Positions 56,678-64,000 of a DNA stretch of 64,000 bases are shown one piece after another. The notes below the pieces were generated by a model. It ran no database searches, was not told where the DNA came from, and was given only the letters and a program-made list of their open reading frames with translations. Origin of the DNA: Aromatoleum petrolei. Its GTDB lineage: Bacteria; Pseudomonadota; Gammaproteobacteria; Burkholderiales; Rhodocyclaceae. Location of the stretch: NCBI RefSeq assembly GCF_017894385.1, contig NZ_CP059560.1, forward strand, positions 1,612,001-1,676,000, given 5' to 3'. How positions within the stretch are numbered: the first letter of the stretch is position 1; each line of letters opens with the position of its first letter. The translations under genes were made by a program, and so were the position numbers.

Positions 56678-57676
56678 ATGAAAATTTCCGTCGTAATTCC
56701 TGCGCACAATCGCCCCGATTTCCTGCTCGAGGCGGCTGCAAGCCTCGCAGCACAGACTTACACGCAGTGGGAGGCCGTCGTCATCGATGACGGCTCGTCG
56801 CCTCCCCTGCCATTTGATCGGCTCGAACCGGTCCTCGGAAAAAACGCCCTCTATCTACGCCATGAGACGGCGCAGGGCGTTTCACGAACGAAGAATGTCG
56901 GCATCGCCGCCGCCACAGGCGAAATCATCACCATCCTCGACGATGATGACCTTTTGATGGAGACGGCGCTGGAGACGATAGCCATCGCCTTCTCCCGCCA
57001 GCCGGATCTCGATTGCCTGTTTCTAGGTGTCGAACCATTTGGTCCATATGCGTCGAATCCTGCCGCCAACCGTAAGGCGGCGATTGACAGCATAGTGCAA
57101 CGCACTAGGCCTATCGAGATCGAAGGAATCTATCGCTTTGGCGAGAACCTTTTCAGCGAATTTCTCCGGTCAGTCCCGATCGATTTCCAACGCCCCGCGG
57201 CCCGCCGAGGCGCGTGGAACATCGTCGGAGGCCTCGATGAAAACGGTTTATTTTCAGAATCCAGCTGGACGATAAAGGCCTCCACGCTATGTCGCATTGG
57301 TCTAACAAGAGCCGCATTAACTCGGTGGCGTATCCATGACTCGAATTTCGGCTGGCAAAGCGGTGGTGATAGGAATTTAGCGATTCTGCGGCAACTTGAT
57401 AATGGATTGATTACAACCCGCTCACTTACCGATGACTTCAAGCGCAGAGAAGCCGCGCTGGCGAGGCAACTGCGGCTGATCGAAATTCACTTGGCGGAGT
57501 CGTATTTCTCCAAGGCCTATTTCCTTCGTGACAAGGACAAACCGTCGGGCATTCGAGCGCTAGGTAGCTCATTTCGATTATGTCCCCGACCCCGCCACCT
57601 GAAACTCTTTTTTAGCTATCTCCTGACGCCTTTAAAGAACTCCACCGTCGACACGGATGGCTCGACAAGCCAATGA
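56678..57676 (+). CDS. Glycosyltransferase family 2, atypical base composition
   Basis: 332 residues. ISVVIPAHNRPDFLLEAAAS, VVIDDGSSPP and the ITILDDDDLL metal motif define a family 2 enzyme. The gene is AT-richer than both neighbours, most strongly in its second half (from about 57,050), which suggests acquisition. A GGAGG site lies before the ATG. The preceding 200 bp contain no supported gene. It couples to the next glycosyltransferase by ATGA. Confidence 0.9.
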   Translation: MKISVVIPAHNRPDFLLEAAASLAAQTYTQWEAVVIDDGSSPPLPFDRLEPVLGKNALYLRHETAQGVSRTKNVGIAAATGEIITILDDDDLLMETALETIAIAFSRQPDLDCLFLGVEPFGPYASNPAANRKAAIDSIVQRTRPIEIEGIYRFGENLFSEFLRSVPIDFQRPAARRGAWNIVGGLDENGLFSESSWTIKASTLCRIGLTRAALTRWRIHDSNFGWQSGGDRNLAILRQLDNGLITTRSLTDDFKRREAALARQLRLIEIHLAESYFSKAYFLRDKDKPSGIRALGSSFRLCPRPRHLKLFFSYLLTPLKNSTVDTDGSTSQ

Positions 57677-58590
57677 CGACAATCTTGCACGGAGCGACTG
57701 AAGCGCCGACGGTCAGTGTGATCATCCCGACCTGGAACGCCGCATGGTGCATCCGGCGAGCCATCGACAGCGTATTCGCGCAGGCGTATCGCGATTTCGA
57801 GTTGATCGTCGTGGATGACGGCAGCACGGACGATACGGCTGTGGTGCTAGGGACGTACGGGGGCCAACTGAAGGTCGTCACGAAATCGAACGGCGGCATG
57901 AGCAGTGCACGCAATGCGGGAATCCGCGAAGCACGGGGACACTACCTCGCGTTTCTCGACGCCGATGATCGGTGGCTGCCATACAAGCTCGCTCGCCAGG
58001 TCGCAATGCTCGACAGACATCCGGACTTGGCGTTTTGCGCCGCGGTCGCGACCTTTGAAGACCTGCAGGGCAGGACACTCGGCGAGTGGCGTGGTGCGCG
58101 AGGCCAGCCAGCAGACGTCGCGGAGGTGTTCGAGAATCATGCCGCGGTGGCGGGCGGGGCATCCGCCGTGCTGGCGCGGCGTGATCTCGTCGCAAGGCTT
58201 GGGGGCTTCGATGAGACACTCGCCGGCGCCGAGGATACCGATCTTTGGATCCGTCTTGCCGCGCACGGTGGCTTCGTCTGCATCGACGAACCGTTGGTCG
58301 TGGTGCTGCGCCGCCCCGACAGCGTGAGCCGCAATTTCGAGGCAATGCGCCGCGGCGCCCTGACGATGATCGGCAAGAATCGCAATCTGCTGCCGGAGCA
58401 TTTGCGCGACGCGTTCTGGCGCAAGGTTTATGCAGGAACGCTCTGCGACTATGCAAAGTGGGCCTATCGCGACGGGCGACGGGGCGCTGCGCTGCGGGAC
58501 GTCCTGACCGCCCTGTGGGTGTCGCCGCTCGAACGCGGTCGACTGGCGATCAGTCTCGCACTGGCGATGCTGGCGAGACAACGGATCTGA
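57673..58590 (+). CDS. Glycosyltransferase family 2
   Basis: 305 residues with VSVIIPTWNAAWCIRRAI, LIVVDDGSTDDTAVVL and YLAFLDADDRWLPYKL, and a downstream GAEDTDLWIRLA acceptor motif. GC content returns to the local norm here. Its start overlaps the preceding glycosyltransferase stop and it ends 16 bp before the large fusion gene. Confidence 0.92.
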   Translation: MTTILHGATEAPTVSVIIPTWNAAWCIRRAIDSVFAQAYRDFELIVVDDGSTDDTAVVLGTYGGQLKVVTKSNGGMSSARNAGIREARGHYLAFLDADDRWLPYKLARQVAMLDRHPDLAFCAAVATFEDLQGRTLGEWRGARGQPADVAEVFENHAAVAGGASAVLARRDLVARLGGFDETLAGAEDTDLWIRLAAHGGFVCIDEPLVVVLRRPDSVSRNFEAMRRGALTMIGKNRNLLPEHLRDAFWRKVYAGTLCDYAKWAYRDGRRGAALRDVLTALWVSPLERGRLAISLALAMLARQRI

Positions 58591-58606
58591 TGCGTGAATC
58601 GGCGAA

Positions 58607-61600
58607 ATGAGTGAAGCGGACATGGCAAGCGGAGGTTCGGCAACAACGGCGGGGATGAGCCTGACGGTCCTGATCTGCACGCACAACCGCGTCGACTTGC
58701 TGGAGCGGGTCATCGCCTCTCTGAATGCGGCTTACCGGCCGGCCGATACCGACGTGCGACTGCTGGTCGTGGCAAATGCGTGCACCGACGGCACACATGA
58801 CCTCCTCGCCAACTATCAGATCGGTGACGATCGCCTGCCGCTCGACTGGATCGCCGAACCAACTCCCGGCAAATCCCACGCTCTCAACCGGGCGCTGCCG
58901 CAGGTGAGCGGTCAGGTCGTGGCCTTCGTCGATGACGATCACCGGGTGGACAGCGGTTATCTGGTCGAGATTGCGAATGCGGTGCGCAAGTGGCCCGAGG
59001 CGGGTCTGATTTGCGGACGCATCCTTCCGGACTGGGACGGCACCGAACCCGAGTGGGTGCACGACGACGGCCCTTATCGCATCTATCCACTCCCGGTGCC
59101 GCGTTACGACCAGGGCGACACGCCGATGCAGGTCGATCTCGACGGCGCGATTCCCGGAGGAGGCAATCTCGTCGCGCATACCGATGTGATCCGCGCGACA
59201 GGGCCGTTCCTGACCGAACTGGGTCCGACCGGGCACGACCTTGGCGGGGCCGAGGATCTCGAGTGGATCCGGCGGGCGCTGCGTGGCGGAGCGACCCTGC
59301 GCTACGCGCCGGCGATCGTCCAGTACCACTACGTCGATGGCGAGCGTTTGACGCTGCCCTACCTGATGCGAAAGGGCTTCCACCGCTCCAAGTCGGTGAT
59401 GCGCTTTCGCCGCACGGAAAGCGGCGTACCGCTTTACATGTGGCGCAAGGTTGCCGGCTATGCAAGCGGCTGCGCACTCGCGCTGAACGCGCAGGCGCGG
59501 CGCTTCTACCTCGTGCGGATTGCTTCGGCCTTTGGAGAGGTGAGTGGCATGCACGAGGCCGCGCGGCATCGGCGCCGGCGCGCGCGTCTCCCGTGGCTGC
59601 CGGTGCAGAGCAGCCTTGCGCTGGCAGCGCTGCTGTGCATTACGGGCTTCGTGCTCGCCGCAAGCCTTGCCTGGCACCGCGTGATGGACGCGCTGTTACC
59701 AGCAGCGCTGGTCGCAGTCGTGCTGGCTCTGTCGCTGGTCGTAAAATCGGCCGTCGATTTCTCGCAGACCGGGCCGCAGTTGCGCGAGGAAATCGTCAAA
59801 CGCTACCGCGCCTATTTCCCGTTTGCGATGGCCCGCCTAGGCCTATGGACCTTCGCCGTCGGCCTGTTTTGCGCACTGCCGGGGGCGGTCGTCGCGACCG
59901 CTTCGGCCGATGTTTTGGGGATACCGCATGCCCCGTGGGGGGCGGGGCTGGGCGCGCTACTGACGCTCGCACTCGCGAGCGGCTACCTTACCTGCCGCAC
60001 CCTCGTGCATAACCCGGGCCTGATCGTGGCTTCATGGCAGTACCGAACCGATCGTCTGCATCGTCTGTGGCGCCTGTTGTCGGTAGACGGCCTCCGCAGG
60101 ACCGCGTCGCTCGGAGCCGTCGGCGTCGCAGGACTGGTCGCGGCGCTGGTGCTTGCACTCGCCGTTACCGGCCACGGGGAATCCGCCGCGGCCTCGACCA
60201 GCCTTGCGATCGGCTACTGGGGTGTTTTCGTGTTCGCCCTGTGGGAGCCGGAGGGCACCACGCCCGCTCAGCGTCAGCGCGCTCGTCCGAATCTGCTCCT
60301 GATCGGCTCGGACACGCTTCGCGCCGATCGCGTCGGCGCGTTGCGGAACGGTCAGTCTCTGACACCGCACATCGACGCACTGTCCAAACGTGGCACGCGC
60401 TTCGACACCTGCTACGTGCCCTGTGCCCGGACGGCACCGAGTCTGATCTCGCTTCTTACCGGGACTTGGCCCCACACGCATGGCATACGCGACAATTTCG
60501 TCGCGGACGACGAGACGAAGCTCGAAATCCAGGCGCTGCCGATGATCCTGCGTGCGCTCGGATACCGCACGGCGGCTGTTTCCGACTGGTGCGGTGCGGA
60601 CCTCGGGAAATTCTCGCTCGGTTTCGACGTCCTCGACCTCCCCGAGGACCAGTGGAACCTGAAATACCTGATCCGACAGGGCCCGAAGGACATCCGTCTG
60701 TTCCTGTCGGTGTTCCTGCACAACCGGATCGGCCGTCTGCTTGTCCCGGAGATCCATTATCTCGGCGGCACGCCGCAGACGACCCAGTTGGGCCAACGCA
60801 CCCGCCGACTGATCTCGCGCCTCGCGAGCACCGCCGAACCGTTCATGCTTAACGTCTTCTACTCGACAACGCACCCCCCTTTCGCCTCGGAGTACCCGTT
60901 CTACCTGCGCCATGCCGATCCCGGCTATACCGGCGCGTCGAAATTCGCCATGGCACGACTGACGGACCCGTTCGAGATCATTCGGCGGCAAGGCGAGCCG
61001 CGCGAGGAATTCGACCTCGACCAGATCCTCGCGCTGTACGACGGATGCGTATCGCAGTTCGACGATGAAGTTGGCAAGATCATGAACCATCTGGAAAGCA
61101 GCGGCCTCGCCGACAACACGATCGTCGTCCTTTACAGCGATCACGGCATGGAGTTTTTCGAACACGACACCTGGGGCCAGGGTAACTCGGCGGTGGGCGA
61201 TTTCAGCGCACGGGTGCCGCTCGTGATTGCCGATCCGCGCAAGAAGCGGCACCTGCGGGTCAATCAGGTGGTGCGCTCGATCGACCTGCTGCCAACACTT
61301 CTCGACCTCCTGGAAGCGCCCTCGGTGAAATGCGACGGCGTCTCGCTGGCCGCCGCGATGGACGACCCGCAACTGGATCTCGGTCTGAAGGCGTTCAACG
61401 AAACCGGCATCTGGATCGCCCACGTTCCTGGGTTGCCGCCGGATCATCTGAGCTACCCGGACCTGCTTGAGTTGCTCGATATTCCCAATGAAACGAGTGG
61501 ATCGCTATCGATCAGACAGGAATACAAGGATCGCGTGATCATCGCCAAGGATCGCATGATGCGCCACGGACGGTGGAAACTCGTCTATCAGCCTCTCGAA

Positions 61601-61804
61601 CGCGGCATGCGGCTGGCGCTGTTCGACGTGGAGACCGACCCGGACTGCACCCACGACATCTCGGCGGTCAACGCCGAGCAGGTGGAACTGCTGTGGCACG
61701 AATTGCGCAACTGGATCGAACGCGACCCCGTCGCTCGCCGCCATTTGCGTACTCACCACAGCACGCCTGCGCCTACTCCGGCTTCTTCTCCTGCCTTGAC
61801 TTGA
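58607..61804 (+). CDS. Glycosyltransferase family 2 fused to a sulfatase/phosphotransferase-like domain
   Basis: 1065 residues in three parts. (1) A GT2 domain, about 15-270: LTVLICTHNRVDLL, LVVANACTDGTHDLL, VAFVDDDHRVDSGYL, GAEDLEWIRRAL. (2) About six membrane helices between 335 and 545. (3) An alkaline-phosphatase-superfamily domain, about 560-1040, with metal residues near Asp569 (IGSDTLRADR) and Asp845-His846 (YSDHGMEF). The nucleophile position before PSLISLLTG aligns with Thr609 (CARTAPS), not the Cys/Ser that is converted to formylglycine in sulfatases. Thr fits phosphoethanolamine/phosphoglycerol transferases better than sulfatases. Its 3' end overlaps a convergent gene by 32 bp. Confidence 0.85.
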   Translation: MSEADMASGGSATTAGMSLTVLICTHNRVDLLERVIASLNAAYRPADTDVRLLVVANACTDGTHDLLANYQIGDDRLPLDWIAEPTPGKSHALNRALPQVSGQVVAFVDDDHRVDSGYLVEIANAVRKWPEAGLICGRILPDWDGTEPEWVHDDGPYRIYPLPVPRYDQGDTPMQVDLDGAIPGGGNLVAHTDVIRATGPFLTELGPTGHDLGGAEDLEWIRRALRGGATLRYAPAIVQYHYVDGERLTLPYLMRKGFHRSKSVMRFRRTESGVPLYMWRKVAGYASGCALALNAQARRFYLVRIASAFGEVSGMHEAARHRRRRARLPWLPVQSSLALAALLCITGFVLAASLAWHRVMDALLPAALVAVVLALSLVVKSAVDFSQTGPQLREEIVKRYRAYFPFAMARLGLWTFAVGLFCALPGAVVATASADVLGIPHAPWGAGLGALLTLALASGYLTCRTLVHNPGLIVASWQYRTDRLHRLWRLLSVDGLRRTASLGAVGVAGLVAALVLALAVTGHGESAAASTSLAIGYWGVFVFALWEPEGTTPAQRQRARPNLLLIGSDTLRADRVGALRNGQSLTPHIDALSKRGTRFDTCYVPCARTAPSLISLLTGTWPHTHGIRDNFVADDETKLEIQALPMILRALGYRTAAVSDWCGADLGKFSLGFDVLDLPEDQWNLKYLIRQGPKDIRLFLSVFLHNRIGRLLVPEIHYLGGTPQTTQLGQRTRRLISRLASTAEPFMLNVFYSTTHPPFASEYPFYLRHADPGYTGASKFAMARLTDPFEIIRRQGEPREEFDLDQILALYDGCVSQFDDEVGKIMNHLESSGLADNTIVVLYSDHGMEFFEHDTWGQGNSAVGDFSARVPLVIADPRKKRHLRVNQVVRSIDLLPTLLDLLEAPSVKCDGVSLAAAMDDPQLDLGLKAFNETGIWIAHVPGLPPDHLSYPDLLELLDIPNETSGSLSIRQEYKDRVIIAKDRMMRHGRWKLVYQPLERGMRLALFDVETDPDCTHDISAVNAEQVELLWHELRNWIERDPVARRHLRTHHSTPAPTPASSPALT

Positions 61805-62612
61805 AGGACTCCACCCAGCGCCGATGGACCTCCTCCGGCGGGCAAAACCGACAGGAGCGACCTGCGCTCGCTGCATCCGGCGGCCCAGCCTGATCCCCCT
61901 CTGACGACTTATCCTGGTGTTCTGTAACTGCATCAACCTGAATGACCGGCTCGACGGGCCGCAACCCTTGAAGCTCCGGCAAGTCCGGTTCCACGGCCTT
62001 CTCTTCCGGGGCGGGCTCGACGCGCGCAATCGGCTCAGGGAAGGGCTTCGTTCCACCGAGTTCCAGATAGCGCTTCTGCAGCTGGATGGAATCGGGGTTG
62101 TGTCGCAGGCCGCGTGCGATGGTCTCGCGCGCCTCCGCCTTCTTTCCGCCTTCCTCCTGAAGCAGCGAAAGTTCGTTGAAGGCATTGACCTCCGTTGGAT
62201 CGGTCTCGATCGCGGTAGAGAACTCCTGCGCGGCCAACGCCTTGTCACCCTTGAGCTTCAACGCCCTGCCCTTGTCGATATGGACCTTGGGCCGCATGAT
62301 GAATGCCTTAGTCGTATGCTGAAGAACATAGTCGCAACCATCGATCGCGCTCTCGAGGTTGTACCGGAACGTCGCCTTGTCACCCATGGTGCGAATCGCG
62401 CGATAGCGGAACCGTACGCAGTCGCAATAGTGGTGCATGTGCTGCCAATCGCGTCGATTACCCAGGTCTTTGGCTCCGGCCCCATACACGTAGGTGGAGC
62501 AGAGCGCTTCTTCCTGCGGAGTTCTGCCGAACGCCTCGACGGCCCCTGCCGGTGCGCCATAGGCCAAGACCGCGAGCGCCAGCAGCACCCCAAGCTTCCT
62601 TCCGTCCAGCAT
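61773..62612 (-). CDS. Periplasmic TPR-repeat protein
   Basis: 279 residues. Signal peptide (about 1-24, VLLALAVLAYGAPAGA) then a Cys-containing region (ALCSTYVYGAG, HHYCDCVRFRYRAI) and tetratricopeptide repeats (about 115-190: KGRALKLKGDKALAAQEF, NAFNELSLLQEEGGKKAEAR). The C-terminal tail is Pro/Glu-rich and ends with RSCRFCPPEEVHRRW. The start is the ATG at 62612, after GGAGGAG. The family is not specifically recognised; many exopolysaccharide loci encode TPR scaffolds. Its 3' end overlaps the GT2-fusion gene by 32 bp. Confidence 0.75.
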   Translation of the reverse strand: MLDGRKLGVLLALAVLAYGAPAGAVEAFGRTPQEEALCSTYVYGAGAKDLGNRRDWQHMHHYCDCVRFRYRAIRTMGDKATFRYNLESAIDGCDYVLQHTTKAFIMRPKVHIDKGRALKLKGDKALAAQEFSTAIETDPTEVNAFNELSLLQEEGGKKAEARETIARGLRHNPDSIQLQKRYLELGGTKPFPEPIARVEPAPEEKAVEPDLPELQGLRPVEPVIQVDAVTEHQDKSSEGDQAGPPDAASAGRSCRFCPPEEVHRRWVESFKSRQEKKPE

Positions 62613-62650
62613 CGTCGTCAGCTCCTCCAAAGTCCTGCACCCCGCCGGCC

Positions 62651-63790
62651 CTAAAGGGCAGCCCGGGTCCGGATTGCCACCGCATCCCAAGCGAACTCCC
62701 CGCGCGCGCGCTGCATCGCCTGCCGCGCCAGCGCGTCGAGTTGCGTCCCATCCTCAAGCAGGCGACGGATCGCCTCCGCGACGGCAGCCTGATCGTCTCC
62801 GTCCGCCCGGATTCCGGTAATCCCGTCAAGCACGGCGGATCCAGTACCACCAGCCTTGCCTGCGATCGAGGCCTTGCCGCAGGCAGCTGCCTCGAGAAAG
62901 ACGAGTCCGAAGCCCTCCGTATCGCCATCGATATCGCGATTGACAAGCAAGAACAGGTCGCACGCGTTGTACCAGCGCGGCAGATCGTCCATTGCCACGT
63001 GTCCCAGCAGGTGGACGCGTTCGTGCACGCCGGCATCGCGTGCCACACTTTCAAGATAGGCGCGATCTTCGCCGATGCCCACGATCGCGTAATGCACGTC
63101 ACGCCCCGCAGCGCGCAGGGTCGGCAGGCAGCGGATCACCGTATCAAAACCCTTGCGCCGACTCAGCCGTCCCACCGACAGCAGCAGGCGCGCGCCATGC
63201 GGCAGCGCGATGCTGTCACGGAGATCCTGGAACGGGAGGCCAGGGCGGAACCGCTCGATATCGACCCCAGGGTGGATGATGACGATTCGCTCGCGGGAGA
63301 CCCCCATCCCGGCGAGCACCTCGCAGGTGAAATCGCTGTTGGCGATGACGCGATCGGCATGCTGCAGAACGAAGCACATCACCTTGTACTTGTTCCCCCG
63401 CCCCCAACCAGTGAGTTCCTCGCCATGCGCATACACCACCACAGGCCTCCCTGTAAGCCGTGCAACCGCCCAGGCGACCAGTCCTTCGGGCAAGGCACGG
63501 CCGGCGTGGATAGCCCCAAAGCGCTGACGCAAGGCGAGCAAGATAGATCGGGCGAACAGCGTCGCGTACATACCGAGCGACTCGGGTTTCAACCAAGGCA
63601 CGCGACGGAGGGCAACGCGATGGACCGTGTTCGGGTGATCGATGTCATGCGCAGCGTCCCCAGGCACGGCCGCGGTGACGATCGCGATCTCCTTCCCGCC
63701 CAAGCGCCGATACACCTCATCGAACCATATGGCAGTACCGCCCTTGGTCGGCAGGAACAGCTCGGTAATGACGAGATAGCCCGCCTTCAT
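62651..63790 (-). CDS. Glycosyltransferase family 4
   Basis: 379-residue GT-B transferase. It begins KAGYLVITELFLPTKGGTAI; LLSVGRLSRRKGFDTVI marks the donor domain and the EX7E motif is in DTEGFGLVFLEAAACG. The start is placed at 63790 with GAGAC seven bases upstream; an ATG four codons earlier is also possible. The TPR gene lies 38 bp downstream. A further gene on the same strand ends about 35 bp upstream. Confidence 0.9.
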   Translation of the reverse strand: MKAGYLVITELFLPTKGGTAIWFDEVYRRLGGKEIAIVTAAVPGDAAHDIDHPNTVHRVALRRVPWLKPESLGMYATLFARSILLALRQRFGAIHAGRALPEGLVAWAVARLTGRPVVVYAHGEELTGWGRGNKYKVMCFVLQHADRVIANSDFTCEVLAGMGVSRERIVIIHPGVDIERFRPGLPFQDLRDSIALPHGARLLLSVGRLSRRKGFDTVIRCLPTLRAAGRDVHYAIVGIGEDRAYLESVARDAGVHERVHLLGHVAMDDLPRWYNACDLFLLVNRDIDGDTEGFGLVFLEAAACGKASIAGKAGGTGSAVLDGITGIRADGDDQAAVAEAIRRLLEDGTQLDALARQAMQRARGEFAWDAVAIRTRAAL

Positions 63791-63824
63791 CGATCGTCTC
63801 ATTCGTCCCGAATCGTCAGAAAGT

Positions 63825-64000
63825 CTAGCAACGGGAGGGATCCGGCGAGCGTCGGAATGTCACGTCGCCGAGCAAATATCCGGCGGCCTGGAGGATCGCA
63901 CCCAAGCCGCTGAATCTAAGCAGTCGAGCCATCCCCGGCTCGTGTCCCACACGCACGCACCACGCTGCGAGACGTCGCCGCCACATTCGCACGCGGCCCG
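63825..64000 (-). CDS. Partial gene at the right edge, C-terminus only
   Basis: The last 58 codons of a minus-strand frame end at the stop complementary to 63825-63827. The fragment reads ...MARLLRFSGLGAILQAAGYL followed by LGDVTFRRSPDPSRC. A hydrophobic Gly/Ala/Leu helix near the end and the close spacing to the glycosyltransferase gene suggest another gene of the same operon. The family cannot be named from so little sequence. Confidence 0.45.
   Translation of the reverse strand, partial: GRVRMWRRRLAAWCVRVGHEPGMARLLRFSGLGAILQAAGYLLGDVTFRRSPDPSRC

Overview
The window looks like a chromosomal segment of a GC-rich betaproteobacterium, most likely of the Rhodocyclales (Azoarcus / Aromatoleum / Thauera type). 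The evidence is a one-piece tmRNA with the tag ANDERFALAA, a fused CysN-CysC, the gene blocks gyrA-serC, ffh/ccsA, pilB-pilC-pilD and fmdB-DUF502-aspS, and an acyl-CoA ligase plus PLP-decarboxylase pair typical of exosortase-A (PEP-CTERM) exopolysaccharide loci. The assignment comes from reading genes and gene order, not from a database search.

Layout. 1-6.8 kb: serC (cut by the window edge) and gyrA on the minus strand, then mtaD, a short OmpA-family protein, ubiG and ssrA (tmRNA). 6.9-16.9 kb: a compact set of type VI secretion genes: a divergent single-pass membrane protein, a TagX-like peptidase, a PAAR spike tip, a membrane protein with a degenerate thiolase-like fold, TssM, TagF, a TagN-like OmpA/BON protein, and convergent TssA. 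Sheath, tube, baseplate and ClpV genes are absent, so they must lie elsewhere if the system works. 17-21.1 kb: a minus-strand housekeeping run (gloA, YgjP-like protease, CinA-like, EI24 membrane protein, ffh). 21.1-28.8 kb, plus strand: ccsA-like, pilB-pilC-pilD, fmdB-like, DUF502, aspS. 29-32.2 kb: an odd response-regulator/TPR protein and a secreted ribonuclease/barstar pair, inserted before nudB, then a CWC zinc-type protein. 32.3-33.7 kb: hsp20 and argB.

33.8-39.2 kb: a sulfate activation block. cysD and the fused cysNC (PAPS synthesis) are on the minus strand. Diverging from them are cysQ (PAP removal) and a SLC13-type permease. From 39.3 kb to the right edge is a large exopolysaccharide region: acyl carrier protein, acyl-CoA ligase, PLP decarboxylase, a small secreted protein, a VanZ-heparinase fusion, a decayed stretch with two broken genes, a flippase, a 655-residue protein of unknown family, seven glycosyltransferases (one fused to a sulfatase-superfamily domain), a polysaccharide deacetylase, a sulfotransferase and a periplasmic TPR protein. 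No exosortase, PEP-CTERM protein, polymerase or chain-length regulator is visible, so the locus probably continues to the right.

The most coherent idea is that the two halves on either side of 39 kb work together. CysD/CysNC supply PAPS, the sulfotransferase at 55.5 kb would use it, CysQ would remove the PAP by-product, and the permease would import sulfate, giving a possible sulfated exopolysaccharide. The region also shows recent exchange: a lower-GC segment from about 46.8 to 50.3 kb begins in gene debris and ends inside a gene, and there is a second low-GC gene at 56.7-57.7 kb.
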